Source of the DNA: Photobacterium sanctipauli
GTDB lineage: Bacteria > Pseudomonadota > Gammaproteobacteria > Enterobacterales > Vibrionaceae
Assembly: GCF_003026495.1 (NCBI RefSeq)
Contig: NZ_PYMA01000006.1
Location: forward strand, 124,001-188,000
Length of the DNA: 64,000 nucleotides
Direction of reading: 5' to 3'
Each line of letters starts with the position of its first letter. Within the stretch, counting starts at the first letter, position 1. Under the pieces are notes generated by a model. The model ran no database searches and was not told the DNA's origin. It was given only the letters and a program-made list of their open reading frames with translations. The position numbers and the translations under genes were made by a program. Positions 1-6,923 of the stretch are shown piece by piece.

Positions 1-220
1 TACTTGACCCTTCATGGAACTGCTGGGCAACCGTCGAGGTCTGTACACCGCCACCGGTAGTGGTTTTTGAGTTCGAGAAAATCGAGCTTGAGTAAACATC
101 GCCAAACTCTGCACGCGACTCTTTGAAGCCGAAGGTATTGGCGTTGGCAATGTTATTACTGGTGGTGTTGAGGTCTTTCTGCGATGCCCCGATACCACTC
201 AGTGAAATATTAAATCCCAT
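1..220 (-). CDS. flgE: Flagellar hook protein FlgE, N-terminal fragment (cut by window edge)
   Basis: The reverse strand reads MGFNISLSGIGASQKDLNTT and continues with the SNNIANANTFGFKESRAEF segment typical of the N-terminal rod/hook domain (flg_bb_rod), followed by the GGGVQTST stretch of hook proteins. FlgE polymerises into the extracellular hook that joins rod and filament. It starts at an ATG behind a GGAGA ribosome-binding site, 24 bases after the flgD stop, so it is the fourth gene of flgBCDE. Only the first 73 or so residues lie in the window. FlgF or FlgG share this N-terminus, but the position after flgD makes FlgE by far the most likely. Confidence 0.9.
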   Translation of the reverse strand, partial: MGFNISLSGIGASQKDLNTTSNNIANANTFGFKESRAEFGDVYSSSIFSNSKTTTGGGVQTSTVAQQFHEGSS

Positions 221-244
221 GGTATGAATCTCCTAAATTACCGG

Positions 245-961
245 TTATACCTGGCCGACTTCCAATACGTCGGATAGTTTGAATGGCGAGTCGAAGCCCG
301 CAAGATTTAGCATGACGTTACCATCACCATTGCCCAGCAGTACGCTGTTCACATTGGCGTAAGTCGATACATCAAACTCGCGGCTTTCACCGCCAACCAA
401 GCCAGCTACCTTCAACGTGTAGCGGCCTTCCGGCAAAACATTGCCATTTTCGTCAGTGCCATCCCATTCGATACGGTGTTCGCCCGGTGGCTTGGAGCCC
501 ATATCGAAGGTTTTAAGCAGTTGACCTTGTTCGTTTTCAACCCTGACCATCATGTTGTCGAGTGCCTGCGGCAATCGCACCATGCCTGCCATCGCCCCTT
601 CGGCTGCCTTAACACTCGTTGAGCTAGGGATCAGCACATCGCGCCCCACCAACGAAGAAGCCTGCAAAGCCTGGTTCGATGTCATGGCAGAGTTCAAGCT
701 ACCAAATTGCTCATTCATCTGGGTAATGCCATCAACCGTGGCAAAGGATGCCATCTGGGCGATCATCTGATCGTTGCCCACCGGTTTGAATGGGTCTTGC
801 TGGGCCAGCTGCTTGGTCAACAAGGACAGGAAGTCTTCTTGTTTTAGCTCGTTCTTTCCTGTCGCCTTTTGCTCTTCCTGCAGCTTTTGCTCTTGCATGC
901 CCTTAAGCTGGTCAAGGTAAGATAAGTTGCCAGATCCAGCGCCATTAATACTGCTCATCAC
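245..961 (-). CDS. flgD: Hook-capping scaffold protein FlgD
   Basis: A 238-residue protein, close to the usual 220-240 for FlgD. The N-terminal third (about residues 40-75) has the FlgD signature DFLSLLTKQLAQQDPFKPV and the nearby QMASFATVDGI. The C-terminal half carries the tudor/FlgD-Ig-like region, with EWDGTDENGNVLPEGRYTLKV around residues 165-185. FlgD caps the growing hook and is lost from the finished organelle. A GTG (961) and an ATG (958) adjoin; both lie at workable distance from the AGGAG upstream, so the start is uncertain by one codon. It is the third gene of flgBCDE, 15 bases after flgC. Confidence 0.96.
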   Translation of the reverse strand: MMSSINGAGSGNLSYLDQLKGMQEQKLQEEQKATGKNELKQEDFLSLLTKQLAQQDPFKPVGNDQMIAQMASFATVDGITQMNEQFGSLNSAMTSNQALQASSLVGRDVLIPSSTSVKAAEGAMAGMVRLPQALDNMMVRVENEQGQLLKTFDMGSKPPGEHRIEWDGTDENGNVLPEGRYTLKVAGLVGGESREFDVSTYANVNSVLLGNGDGNVMLNLAGFDSPFKLSDVLEVGQV

Positions 962-976
962 CGTTACTCCTTATCC

Positions 977-1393
977 TTATTTACCCATCTGCAATGTCTG
1001 CATCAGCATTTGCTTGCTGGCATCTGCAACTTGCACATTGCTCTGGTAAGAACGTGAAGCGGAAATCATGTTGGCCATTTCTTCCATCACGTTAACGTTC
1101 GGCTTGTAGATATACCCTTCTGCATTGGCAAGCGGGTGATCCGGGTTGTATTCAGCACGAAGCGGCTTTTGGCTCTCAACGATGCCTTTCACCTGCACCG
1201 GGACGCTGTCTTCACGCTGGTAGCTCGCACTCTCAAGCGCCGCAGCAAAAATCGGGTGGCGCGCCTTGTAGGTTTCATCGGCAGAGCTGCTCACGCTGTT
1301 GGCGTTGGCCAAATTACTCGACGTGGTATTCAAGCGCACAGATTCGGCGCTCATCGCTGAACCGGAGACATTAAAAATGTTAAACAAACTCAT
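977..1393 (-). CDS. flgC: Proximal rod protein FlgC
   Basis: 138 residues, the normal length. The N-terminus MSLFNIFNVSGSAMSAESVR followed by SSNLANAN is the rod-domain helix shared by axial proteins. The C-terminus has the matching helix with EEMANMISASRSYQSNVQ. FlgC joins FlgB and FlgF in the periplasmic rod that crosses the peptidoglycan. An AGGAGAAT ribosome-binding site precedes the ATG. Only three bases separate it from the flgB stop, so the two are probably translationally coupled. Confidence 0.97.
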   Translation of the reverse strand: MSLFNIFNVSGSAMSAESVRLNTTSSNLANANSVSSSADETYKARHPIFAAALESASYQREDSVPVQVKGIVESQKPLRAEYNPDHPLANAEGYIYKPNVNVMEEMANMISASRSYQSNVQVADASKQMLMQTLQMGK

Positions 1394-1396
1394 CGA

Positions 1397-1792
1397 TTAT
1401 TCTCCTTTTAATGCCTTGCTCAGGTTTTTGAATTTCGAGCCTAAGAAATCAAGCGATGCCTGGTATTCCAGCGAGTTTTGCATAAATAAGTTCTGTTCTA
1501 GCTGAGCATCGACCGTGTTGCCGTCGCCGGTATCCGGTTGGGTTGGTACGCGGTACTTTTGCTCACCCATTACTTTGGTAGAGGCAGAGATATGCCGACC
1601 ATCAGTACGGCTTAGGCCAATCTTTGCCTCTGACGTTGCCGCATTCAATGCTCGCTGAAAGTCGATATCTTTTGCCTTGTACCCAGGCGTATTGGCATTG
1701 GCCAAGTTACTAGCCAGTGTCTCTGCGCGCTTGGCACGGACACCGACCGTGTGCTGGTGCACACCCAATGCTTTATCAAAAGAGATGGACAT
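1397..1792 (-). CDS. flgB: Proximal rod protein FlgB
   Basis: Reading from the ATG at 1792 gives 131 residues beginning MSISFDKALGVHQHTVGVRA, then the rod-domain ASNLANANTPGYKAKDIDF motif. FlgB is the most membrane-proximal rod subunit. A longer reading from a TTG at 1804 exists, but the strong GGAGG lies between the TTG and the ATG and is correctly spaced only for the ATG. It is the first gene of flgBCDE, with a sigma-54-type promoter just upstream. Confidence 0.95.
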   Translation of the reverse strand: MSISFDKALGVHQHTVGVRAKRAETLASNLANANTPGYKAKDIDFQRALNAATSEAKIGLSRTDGRHISASTKVMGEQKYRVPTQPDTGDGNTVDAQLEQNLFMQNSLEYQASLDFLGSKFKNLSKALKGE

Positions 1793-1823
1793 ATCTGCCT
1801 CCAAAATTCGTTAGAATTATATA

Positions 1824-1839
1824 AGCAAAGGCTATGCCA
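1824..1839 (-). promoter_or_regulatory. Sigma-54 (RpoN) promoter for flgBCDE
   Basis: On the reverse strand TGGCATAGCCTTTGCT fits the -24/-12 consensus TGGCAC-N5-TTGCW, with GG and GC exactly ten bases apart. It lies about 32 bases upstream of the flgB ATG. RpoN with the flagellar activators FlrA/FlrC drives rod and hook genes in Vibrio, so motif and context agree. Confidence 0.8.
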
Positions 1840-1950
1840 GTTTTGTAAATTAAAGAAGGAAAGAATAAAGAAAGGAGTAACGAACAATTAGAGAGGGCAT
1901 TCCCTCTCTAATCAAAAGATACGAGACTCAAGCTACGCAAGCCGCGTGTA

Positions 1951-2781
1951 TTACTTCAGCTTGTAGATAATACCCGGATTACAGCGAATCATCTCAAACT
2001 TATCGGTGAGGCCAGTCAGTGACTCAGATGCGCCAAGCAACAAGTAACCGCCAGGGTTCAAGCTTGCCGCCATTTGGTTTAGTACCTTGGCTTTCATTTC
2101 CGGAGAGAAATAAATCAGCACGTTACGGCAGAAGATAATGTCGAACTTGCCCAGTAAGGCATAGCTGTCTTTCAGGTTCTGCGGACGGAAGTTCACCATA
2201 CGCTTCACCTTGTCATTGACCTTCATACGACCATCGCCGTTGTTCTCGAAGAACACACGGCGGCGCTCAGGCGACAAACCTCGGCTCAGAGCCAAATTGT
2301 CATAAACCCCCGTTCGGCAAGTATCAAGCATGGTCTGGGAAATATCCGTTGCCGTAATCTGGACACCACTGGTGAGCATACCCGGGCGTCGGTTCTGGGT
2401 TTCCAGCACCGTCATGGCAATAGAATAGGGTTCCTGCCCCGAAGAACTCGCCGAAGACCACACCTTGATTGGGCGCTTATTGGCCGCCAGTTCAGGCAAC
2501 AGCTTGTCGGCAAGCACCGTATACGGGTAGGTATCGCGAAACCAAAGGGTCTCGTTGGTTGTCATCGCATCTACCGCGGCAACACGGAGCTCGCGGTTTC
2601 GACCCGAGATCACAACCTGCAATAACTCAGACAGTGATGATAGCGAATATCGGCTGACCAACGGAGTTAAGCGGCTACGAACTAAATACTGCTTACTGGC
2701 ACCAAGTACGATACCGCACTGCGCTTCAAGGAAGCGGCAAAAATCACGATACTCCTGATCGTTTATAGTTATAGCTGTCAT
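1951..2781 (-). CDS. cheR: Chemotaxis protein methyltransferase CheR
   Basis: 276 residues, standard for the family. An alpha-helical N-terminal domain (about 1-80) is followed by the SAM-binding domain, with SSASSSGQEPYSIAM as the glycine-rich loop near 110-124, TATDIS near 144 and FDIIFCRNVLIYF near 213-225. CheR methylates receptor glutamates using S-adenosylmethionine, in opposition to CheB. It is 20 bases downstream of cheV on the same strand, and this cheV-cheR pair next to flgB is a standard Vibrio arrangement. Confidence 0.97.
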   Translation of the reverse strand: MTAITINDQEYRDFCRFLEAQCGIVLGASKQYLVRSRLTPLVSRYSLSSLSELLQVVISGRNRELRVAAVDAMTTNETLWFRDTYPYTVLADKLLPELAANKRPIKVWSSASSSGQEPYSIAMTVLETQNRRPGMLTSGVQITATDISQTMLDTCRTGVYDNLALSRGLSPERRRVFFENNGDGRMKVNDKVKRMVNFRPQNLKDSYALLGKFDIIFCRNVLIYFSPEMKAKVLNQMAASLNPGGYLLLGASESLTGLTDKFEMIRCNPGIIYKLK

Positions 2782-2801
2782 CTACTACTCTAAATTCGTT
2801 A

Positions 2802-3719
2802 TTATTCTGGCATTGCCGCTTTTACCGCAGCACCAAGCTCGTCAGGGTTAAACTTAGGAATAAAGGCATTGGCCCCTACTCGCTCAACCATGGCTTGGTT
2901 AAACACACCGCTCAGCGAGGTGTGTAGGATAACATGTAAATCTTTCAATTGGGGATCATTACGGATCTCAGCCGTTAAGGTGTAACCATCCATTTCCGGC
3001 ATTTCAATATCTGAAATCACCAACGCCAACTGCTCGTAAATACTTGCGGTGTTGGCCATTTCACGTAGCTTTTCAATGGCTTCTTTGCCGTCTTTCACCA
3101 GCACACATTCACAGCCAATCGCTTCGATAGCACGCTGCACCTGCTTACGGGCCACACTGGAGTCATCGGCAACCAGTACGCGACGGACGGCTGGCATTGA
3201 TTCAATCAACTCTTCCAGCACAGTATCGGTAATGTCGGTATTCACCGGCGAGATTTCATCAAGGATTTTCTCAACATCCAAGATTTCAACCAGCTCATTG
3301 TCAATTTCTGTCACCGCTGTCAGGTAGTTTGCCTTACCCGCACCTTTTGGCGGCGGCAAAATCGATTCCCAGTTCATATTGATAATGCGCTCAACCGACG
3401 ATACCAGAAAGCCCTGAATAGAGCGGTTAAACTCTGAAATGATCACAAAGCAATTGTCGAGATCATCAATCGGTCGGCCACCGGTTGCCAGGCTCATATC
3501 AATCACCGAAATCGTTTGACCACGAATATGAGCAATTCCCTTCACCAACGGATGTAAGTTCGGCATGGTTGTTAGCTTCGGGCATTGAAGGACTTCTTTC
3601 ACTTTAAAGACGTTAATACCGTAGCGCTGGCGTCTGTTTAGTCTGAAAGTTAGGAGCTCAAGACGGTTTTGACCGACGAGCTGGGTGCGCTGATTGACTG
3701 AATCCAGGATCCCCGACAT
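2802..3719 (-). CDS. cheV: Chemotaxis coupling protein CheV (CheW domain plus receiver)
   Basis: 305 residues. The first about 160 form a CheW-like domain (RYGINVFKVKEVLQCP, HIRGQTISVIDMS). The rest is a response-regulator receiver with the acidic pair in VLVADDSS near 180, the phosphoacceptor Asp in LVISDIEMPEMDGYTL near 236 and the conserved Thr/Lys region LHTSL and FIPKFNPDEL. CheV couples receptors to CheA and can be phosphorylated, which is thought to aid adaptation. The start follows CGGAGTCATCCTT. It heads cheV-cheR and diverges from flgA. Confidence 0.97.
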   Translation of the reverse strand: MSGILDSVNQRTQLVGQNRLELLTFRLNRRQRYGINVFKVKEVLQCPKLTTMPNLHPLVKGIAHIRGQTISVIDMSLATGGRPIDDLDNCFVIISEFNRSIQGFLVSSVERIINMNWESILPPPKGAGKANYLTAVTEIDNELVEILDVEKILDEISPVNTDITDTVLEELIESMPAVRRVLVADDSSVARKQVQRAIEAIGCECVLVKDGKEAIEKLREMANTASIYEQLALVISDIEMPEMDGYTLTAEIRNDPQLKDLHVILHTSLSGVFNQAMVERVGANAFIPKFNPDELGAAVKAAMPE

Positions 3720-3784
3720 AAGGATGACTCCGTGTTATTCGTTTTTATAATTTGATACGTGTTCAATGGGAAATATTTTTACAA

Positions 3785-3801
3785 TTGGCATATCATACCA
3801 A
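3785..3801. repeat. Near-perfect palindrome between cheV and flgA
   Basis: TTGGCATATCATACCAA is a 17-base inverted repeat with one mismatched pair per arm, centred in the divergent cheV/flgA spacer, about 44 bases from the flgA start. It has operator-like symmetry. It does not fit the sigma-54 spacing, and I do not recognise the binding protein. Confidence 0.4.
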
Positions 3802-3844
3802 ATTCAAGCATGCTCTGGTTACCTAACAAGGTATCCAGAACCTC

Positions 3845-4597
3845 ATGCCTAATTTTAGCGACAATCTTGGTAAAAACAGAGCGAAAACCGTGACCCAAAA
3901 AACACACTTACCACTCTTACCATTGTTCATCGGCCTGTTAGCCTGTTTCTTTAGCACAATTGTACCTGCTTCGTCAGAAAACATCACCGTTACAGTACAG
4001 CGTGCAGCTGAAGCGTTTGTTGCTGAACAAATCACGGTGCCTGAGCGCGGCGAACTTCGAGTCACAGCCGCGACACTCGATAGCCGCCTGCGGCTGACAG
4101 AGTGCTCTGCGCCACTCAACACCAGCATTCCCGGCAAGCAATCTTTAACGGGAAATGTGACCGTCCTTATCAATTGCGTGCCAGAAAATTGGCAAGTTTA
4201 CGTACCTGTGCGCACCCAGCTGCTGCTGCCCCGTGTTGTCGCAGCAAAACCATTGGCACGCGGCATGGTGCTCGGCACCGATGATCTCACAGTCCAGCAG
4301 GTGGAATTGCGATTCCAGCGCGGCGTGGTCTTTGAGCGCCCGGAGCAAATCATCGGCTCAAAAATGAAGCGCACCGTTAACATGGGCGAAGCGGTTCAGG
4401 GGGGCGATATTTGCCTCGTTTGTCGCAACGACTCGGTTAATATCATCGCTGGCAATGGCGGCCTCAGTATTATTACCAAGGGGAATGCCCTTTCCGACGG
4501 CTCGCTCGGCGAACAAATCAGAGTGCAAAACAGCAAGTCAAAGCGAGTTATCGATGCCGTGATCACCGGTGTTGGCGAAGTTACCGTCAATTATTAG
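3845..4597 (+). CDS. flgA: Flagellar P-ring assembly chaperone FlgA
   Basis: 250 residues from the ATG at 3845. An in-frame GTG at 3890 would give a more typical N-terminus, TQKTHLPLLPLFIGLLACFF, a signal peptide ending near VPASS. The mature part has the SAF/FlgA features: ERGELRVTAATLDSRLRLTEC, then VVAAKPLARGMVLGTDDL and the C-terminal GEQIRVQNSKSKRVIDAVITG. FlgA is periplasmic and helps FlgI assemble into the P-ring. It diverges from cheV and precedes flgM, the conserved Vibrio order. The start codon is unresolved because neither candidate has a strong Shine-Dalgarno. Confidence 0.93.
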   Translation: MPNFSDNLGKNRAKTVTQKTHLPLLPLFIGLLACFFSTIVPASSENITVTVQRAAEAFVAEQITVPERGELRVTAATLDSRLRLTECSAPLNTSIPGKQSLTGNVTVLINCVPENWQVYVPVRTQLLLPRVVAAKPLARGMVLGTDDLTVQQVELRFQRGVVFERPEQIIGSKMKRTVNMGEAVQGGDICLVCRNDSVNIIAGNGGLSIITKGNALSDGSLGEQIRVQNSKSKRVIDAVITGVGEVTVNY

Positions 4598-4630
4598 GGG
4601 AAACCGATAAAATATTGGTACAATTAATAC

Positions 4631-4657
4631 TAAAGTTTCTCCGTGCCCTGCCGATGT
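4631..4657 (+). promoter_or_regulatory. Sigma-28 (FliA) promoter for flgM
   Basis: TAAAGTTT, eleven bases, then GCCGATGT. The -35 is a perfect match to the flagellar sigma-28 consensus TAAAGTTT-N11-GCCGATAA, and the -10 matches six of eight with exact spacing. It sits between flgA and flgM, 40 bases before the flgM ATG. FliA-dependent flgM transcription is the usual negative feedback in polar flagellar systems. Confidence 0.85.
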
Positions 4658-4697
4658 AGAGGCTGTCACTAGTATATTGTTCAAAGGCTCACTATAT

Positions 4698-5021
4698 ATG
4701 GCAAGTATCGATCATCTTCGCTCCGGCCACCCGATGACAACATCGCGCAGCAACCATGGCAATGTGTCAAACGCAGGTACCGGCTCCTCCAAAAGCACCA
4801 CCAGCTCGTCAATTGGCAGCAACCAAGGCGATGCGGTTTCATTAAGCTCGCAGGGCAAGGCTGTCGGCCAAATCCACCAGCAACTTGCTGCCGAGCCAAG
4901 CTTTGACAGCGCAAAAGTCGCGGCAATCAAAGATGCCATCAGCAACGGCTCATACGTGGTTGACGCCGAGAAGCTTGCGGCCAATATGATCAAATTCGAA
5001 GATGAGTTGCGCGGCCTTTGA
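4698..5021 (+). CDS. flgM: Anti-sigma-28 factor FlgM
   Basis: Reading from the ATG at 4698 gives 107 residues, MASIDHLRSGHPMTTSRSNH onward: a disordered Ser/Thr-rich N-terminal half and a helical C-terminal half (DSAKVAAIKDAISNGSYVVDAEKLAANMIKFEDEL) that binds sigma-28 in this family. FlgM holds FliA inactive until it is exported through the completed hook. A TTG at 4677 would add seven residues but has no supporting ribosome-binding site. It is followed by its usual partner flgN. Confidence 0.93.
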   Translation: MASIDHLRSGHPMTTSRSNHGNVSNAGTGSSKSTTSSSIGSNQGDAVSLSSQGKAVGQIHQQLAAEPSFDSAKVAAIKDAISNGSYVVDAEKLAANMIKFEDELRGL

Positions 5022-5077
5022 TACAGCCGACGGCTACAACCAGCGCCCCGCAGCCCAGCCATGATGAAGAGTGAACC

Positions 5078-5506
5078 ATGTCGCAATCAATTGAACAATT
5101 ACTAGATCTGCAGCAAGCAACCCTGGTATCACTCTCACGCCTGCTCGAGCAAGAAAAGGCGGCTATTGTCGAACGTAAGGCGGGGGAGATCTCGCAGCTG
5201 GCTACCGACAAACTGGCGCTGATCCACAAGGTGCAGCAACAAGACCACCTGATTGCCAGCCACCCGAACCGCGAACAGCTTACCGCATCCCAAGATTTGG
5301 CGGTTCGTGTCGAGCAGATCAAAACCACCGTTGCCCGTTGCAAAGAAATCAACGAAGTCAACGGTGAAGCACTGCAACGCGCCCAGCTCAGTTTTCATAA
5401 GCTCAATAACCTATTCCAGCAGAGCCGCGGCAAACAACAGATGACCTATAACAGCGAAGGGGTGGCACAAAATATCCGCTCGCTGGGTACTAATATCAAG
5501 GCCTAG
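5078..5506 (+). CDS. flgN: Flagellar export chaperone FlgN
   Basis: 142 residues, predicted almost wholly alpha-helical with coiled-coil character (LLDLQQATLVSLSRLLEQEK at the start, KEINEVNGEALQRAQLSFHK later). FlgN escorts the hook-filament junction proteins FlgK and FlgL to the export gate. It ends the flgA-flgM-flgN set and is followed by a hairpin terminator. Sequence conservation in FlgN is weak, so the call rests on length, helical character and position. Confidence 0.9.
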   Translation: MSQSIEQLLDLQQATLVSLSRLLEQEKAAIVERKAGEISQLATDKLALIHKVQQQDHLIASHPNREQLTASQDLAVRVEQIKTTVARCKEINEVNGEALQRAQLSFHKLNNLFQQSRGKQQMTYNSEGVAQNIRSLGTNIKA

Positions 5507-5530
5507 GCAGCGTTTATCAACACTAGGATC

Positions 5531-5560
5531 AAAAAGCGGGAGCCATGTGGCTCCCGCTTT
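5531..5560 (+). terminator. Rho-independent terminator after flgN
   Basis: AAAGCGGGAGCC-ATGT-GGCTCCCGCTTT forms a twelve-pair stem with a short loop, 25 bases past the flgN stop. The A-tract on the other side could let it serve the convergent flgOP transcript too, although that gene ends 59 bases away. Confidence 0.75.
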
Positions 5561-5618
5561 CATATCTTCGCTAGCAATGGTGATTTTTCAAGTCAGGTGT
5601 TTCAGTGCTCCAAACACG

Positions 5619-6050
5619 TTAGAATAGCGTTTCTTGGTTAGTCGGCACCTGGTAGACCTCACCGTGCTTCTTCATACGCTCCATCTTATTCAGATCAAGC
5701 TGCATCTCGGTCACAAAGCTATCACCTACCGGGTAGCTACGAATAACTTCTGCACCCCGAATAATGCCATCCGCCGCGCCATCGGTACTTTCCACGCCAA
5801 GCTGCTGATCTTCCATACCCGCTCGCGCACTGATGCGCATACCGTACACTTGTTCGGTTAGCTCGCGGTAAGCGTCAATCTTGGAGGCACGCATTGCCCG
5901 AACGCGCTTCTCCTCTAAAGTTCGGCCACGCTGCTCGCTAATCGAGGCATAGCCCACGGCAGTAATCAAATCATCATTGCGGATTTCGGTCAGAGGCTGG
6001 CAACCCACTAACGCGACCAATACCACCAGAAACCAGTAACGCATATTCAC
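5619..6050 (-). CDS. flgP: Outer-membrane flagellar lipoprotein FlgP (LPP20 family)
   Basis: 143 residues with a lipoprotein signal, MNMRYWFLVVLVALVGCQPL, lipobox VGC at residue 17. The mature LPP20-like domain includes ITAVGYASISEQRGRTLEEK and RAMRASKIDAYRELTEQVYG. In Vibrio FlgP is an outer-membrane component of the H-ring region around the motor and is needed for motility. It is two bases downstream of flgO, so they form flgOP. Confidence 0.92.
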   Translation of the reverse strand: MNMRYWFLVVLVALVGCQPLTEIRNDDLITAVGYASISEQRGRTLEEKRVRAMRASKIDAYRELTEQVYGMRISARAGMEDQQLGVESTDGAADGIIRGAEVIRSYPVGDSFVTEMQLDLNKMERMKKHGEVYQVPTNQETLF

Positions 6051-6052
6051 TC

Positions 6053-6688
6053 CTAAGGTTTTAACACCACGGTGTTGCGATCGTAAGTTGTCTTATCATC
6101 ACGAATGATCACACCGTTTTGGATACGCATTTTATTCAAGGTATCAAGGTCGCGTCCAATCCTATCTGCTGGCAAGAAGCCTTGTGCCGAAGCGATCACA
6201 ACCCGAGAGCGCATACCGATAATACGCGCATTCACCAGCACACCCGCTCCCTGGCGAAGCATGGTGCCCGTAAGCACGTAATCTACAGGTTGCTCGGCGA
6301 CTAGCTCGCGCCAGTCTCGGCTAATAGAGAAATCACCATCGGGGGTCACTTTAATCGCCCCTGTCGCCTTGTAATCAACAACGGTATATCCACGCTGCTG
6401 CATCTGGTACATGAAGCTTTCGGTCACGCTATTGCCCAACCAGTTTGTTTCGCCCATCTCCTGCAAATCAACAAAAGAAGTGACGGCTAACGGCGTTTTT
6501 GCCGTCAAATACTGGTTCGACGTAATAAGCTGCTCGGTAAGCCCTTCAACAAAGAAGTCCATGGTATGACGCGGGGTTTCCTTCAACAGAAAAGAACTGC
6601 CCGTGTAAGGCTCCTTACCATTATAAATTGGGGAGTATGTGCATGATACGGTCATCATTGCCAGTATCAGGACTATCCATTTTTTCAT
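6053..6688 (-). CDS. flgO: Flagellar outer-membrane protein FlgO
   Basis: 211 residues. A lipoprotein-like N-terminus MKKWIVLILAMMTVSCTYSP is followed by a FlgO domain with FVEGLTEQLITSNQYLTAKT, VTSFVDLQEMGETNWLGNSV and VDYVLTGTMLRQGAGVLVNA. FlgO works with FlgP and FlgT in the basal-body rings of the sheathed polar flagellum in Vibrio cholerae. It is first in flgOP, preceded by a sigma-28-type promoter and diverging from flgT. Confidence 0.93.
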   Translation of the reverse strand: MKKWIVLILAMMTVSCTYSPIYNGKEPYTGSSFLLKETPRHTMDFFVEGLTEQLITSNQYLTAKTPLAVTSFVDLQEMGETNWLGNSVTESFMYQMQQRGYTVVDYKATGAIKVTPDGDFSISRDWRELVAEQPVDYVLTGTMLRQGAGVLVNARIIGMRSRVVIASAQGFLPADRIGRDLDTLNKMRIQNGVIIRDDKTTYDRNTVVLKP

Positions 6689-6732
6689 TCTAACCAGCTC
6701 CAGATGAAAAGAGACTTACTGCTCTTAGCCTG

Positions 6733-6759
6733 TTATCGTACACAGAGAGAAAAACTTTA
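6733..6759 (-). promoter_or_regulatory. Sigma-28 (FliA) type promoter for flgOP
   Basis: On the reverse strand TAAAGTTT, exactly eleven bases, then TACGATAA. This is 8/8 at -35 and 6/8 at -10 against TAAAGTTT-N11-GCCGATAA. It ends 45 bases before the flgO ATG. Confidence 0.75.
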
Positions 6760-6783
6760 CCGATTACGTTCAAAAATGCTAAT

Positions 6784-6799
6784 GGGAACACTCTTTGCA
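6784..6799 (+). promoter_or_regulatory. Possible sigma-54 promoter for flgT
   Basis: GGGAACACTCTTTGCA has GG and GC ten bases apart and a perfect TTTGCA -12 element, but the -24 element is imperfect (GGGAAC instead of TGGCAC). It is about 125 bases upstream of flgT, a flagellar gene expected to be in the RpoN regulon. Confidence 0.4.
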
Positions 6800-6923
6800 T
6801 AACACTTTGCACAAGGTAACCCCATTATGGGGTTCATCGGTTGCCATCACATACGGCAAGTTTTATCTTTAGCTGGTAGTACACTAGCAATTTTCATACC
6901 CAAGTTGACCAGAGTTGGAATAA

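Noticed and set aside
1793..1804. TTG start giving a four-residue-longer FlgB
   Set aside because: The Shine-Dalgarno lies downstream of that TTG and fits the ATG at 1792.
3785..3810. Sigma-54 promoter for flgA (TTGGCATATCATACC)
   Set aside because: There is no GC at the required ten-base spacing from the GG.
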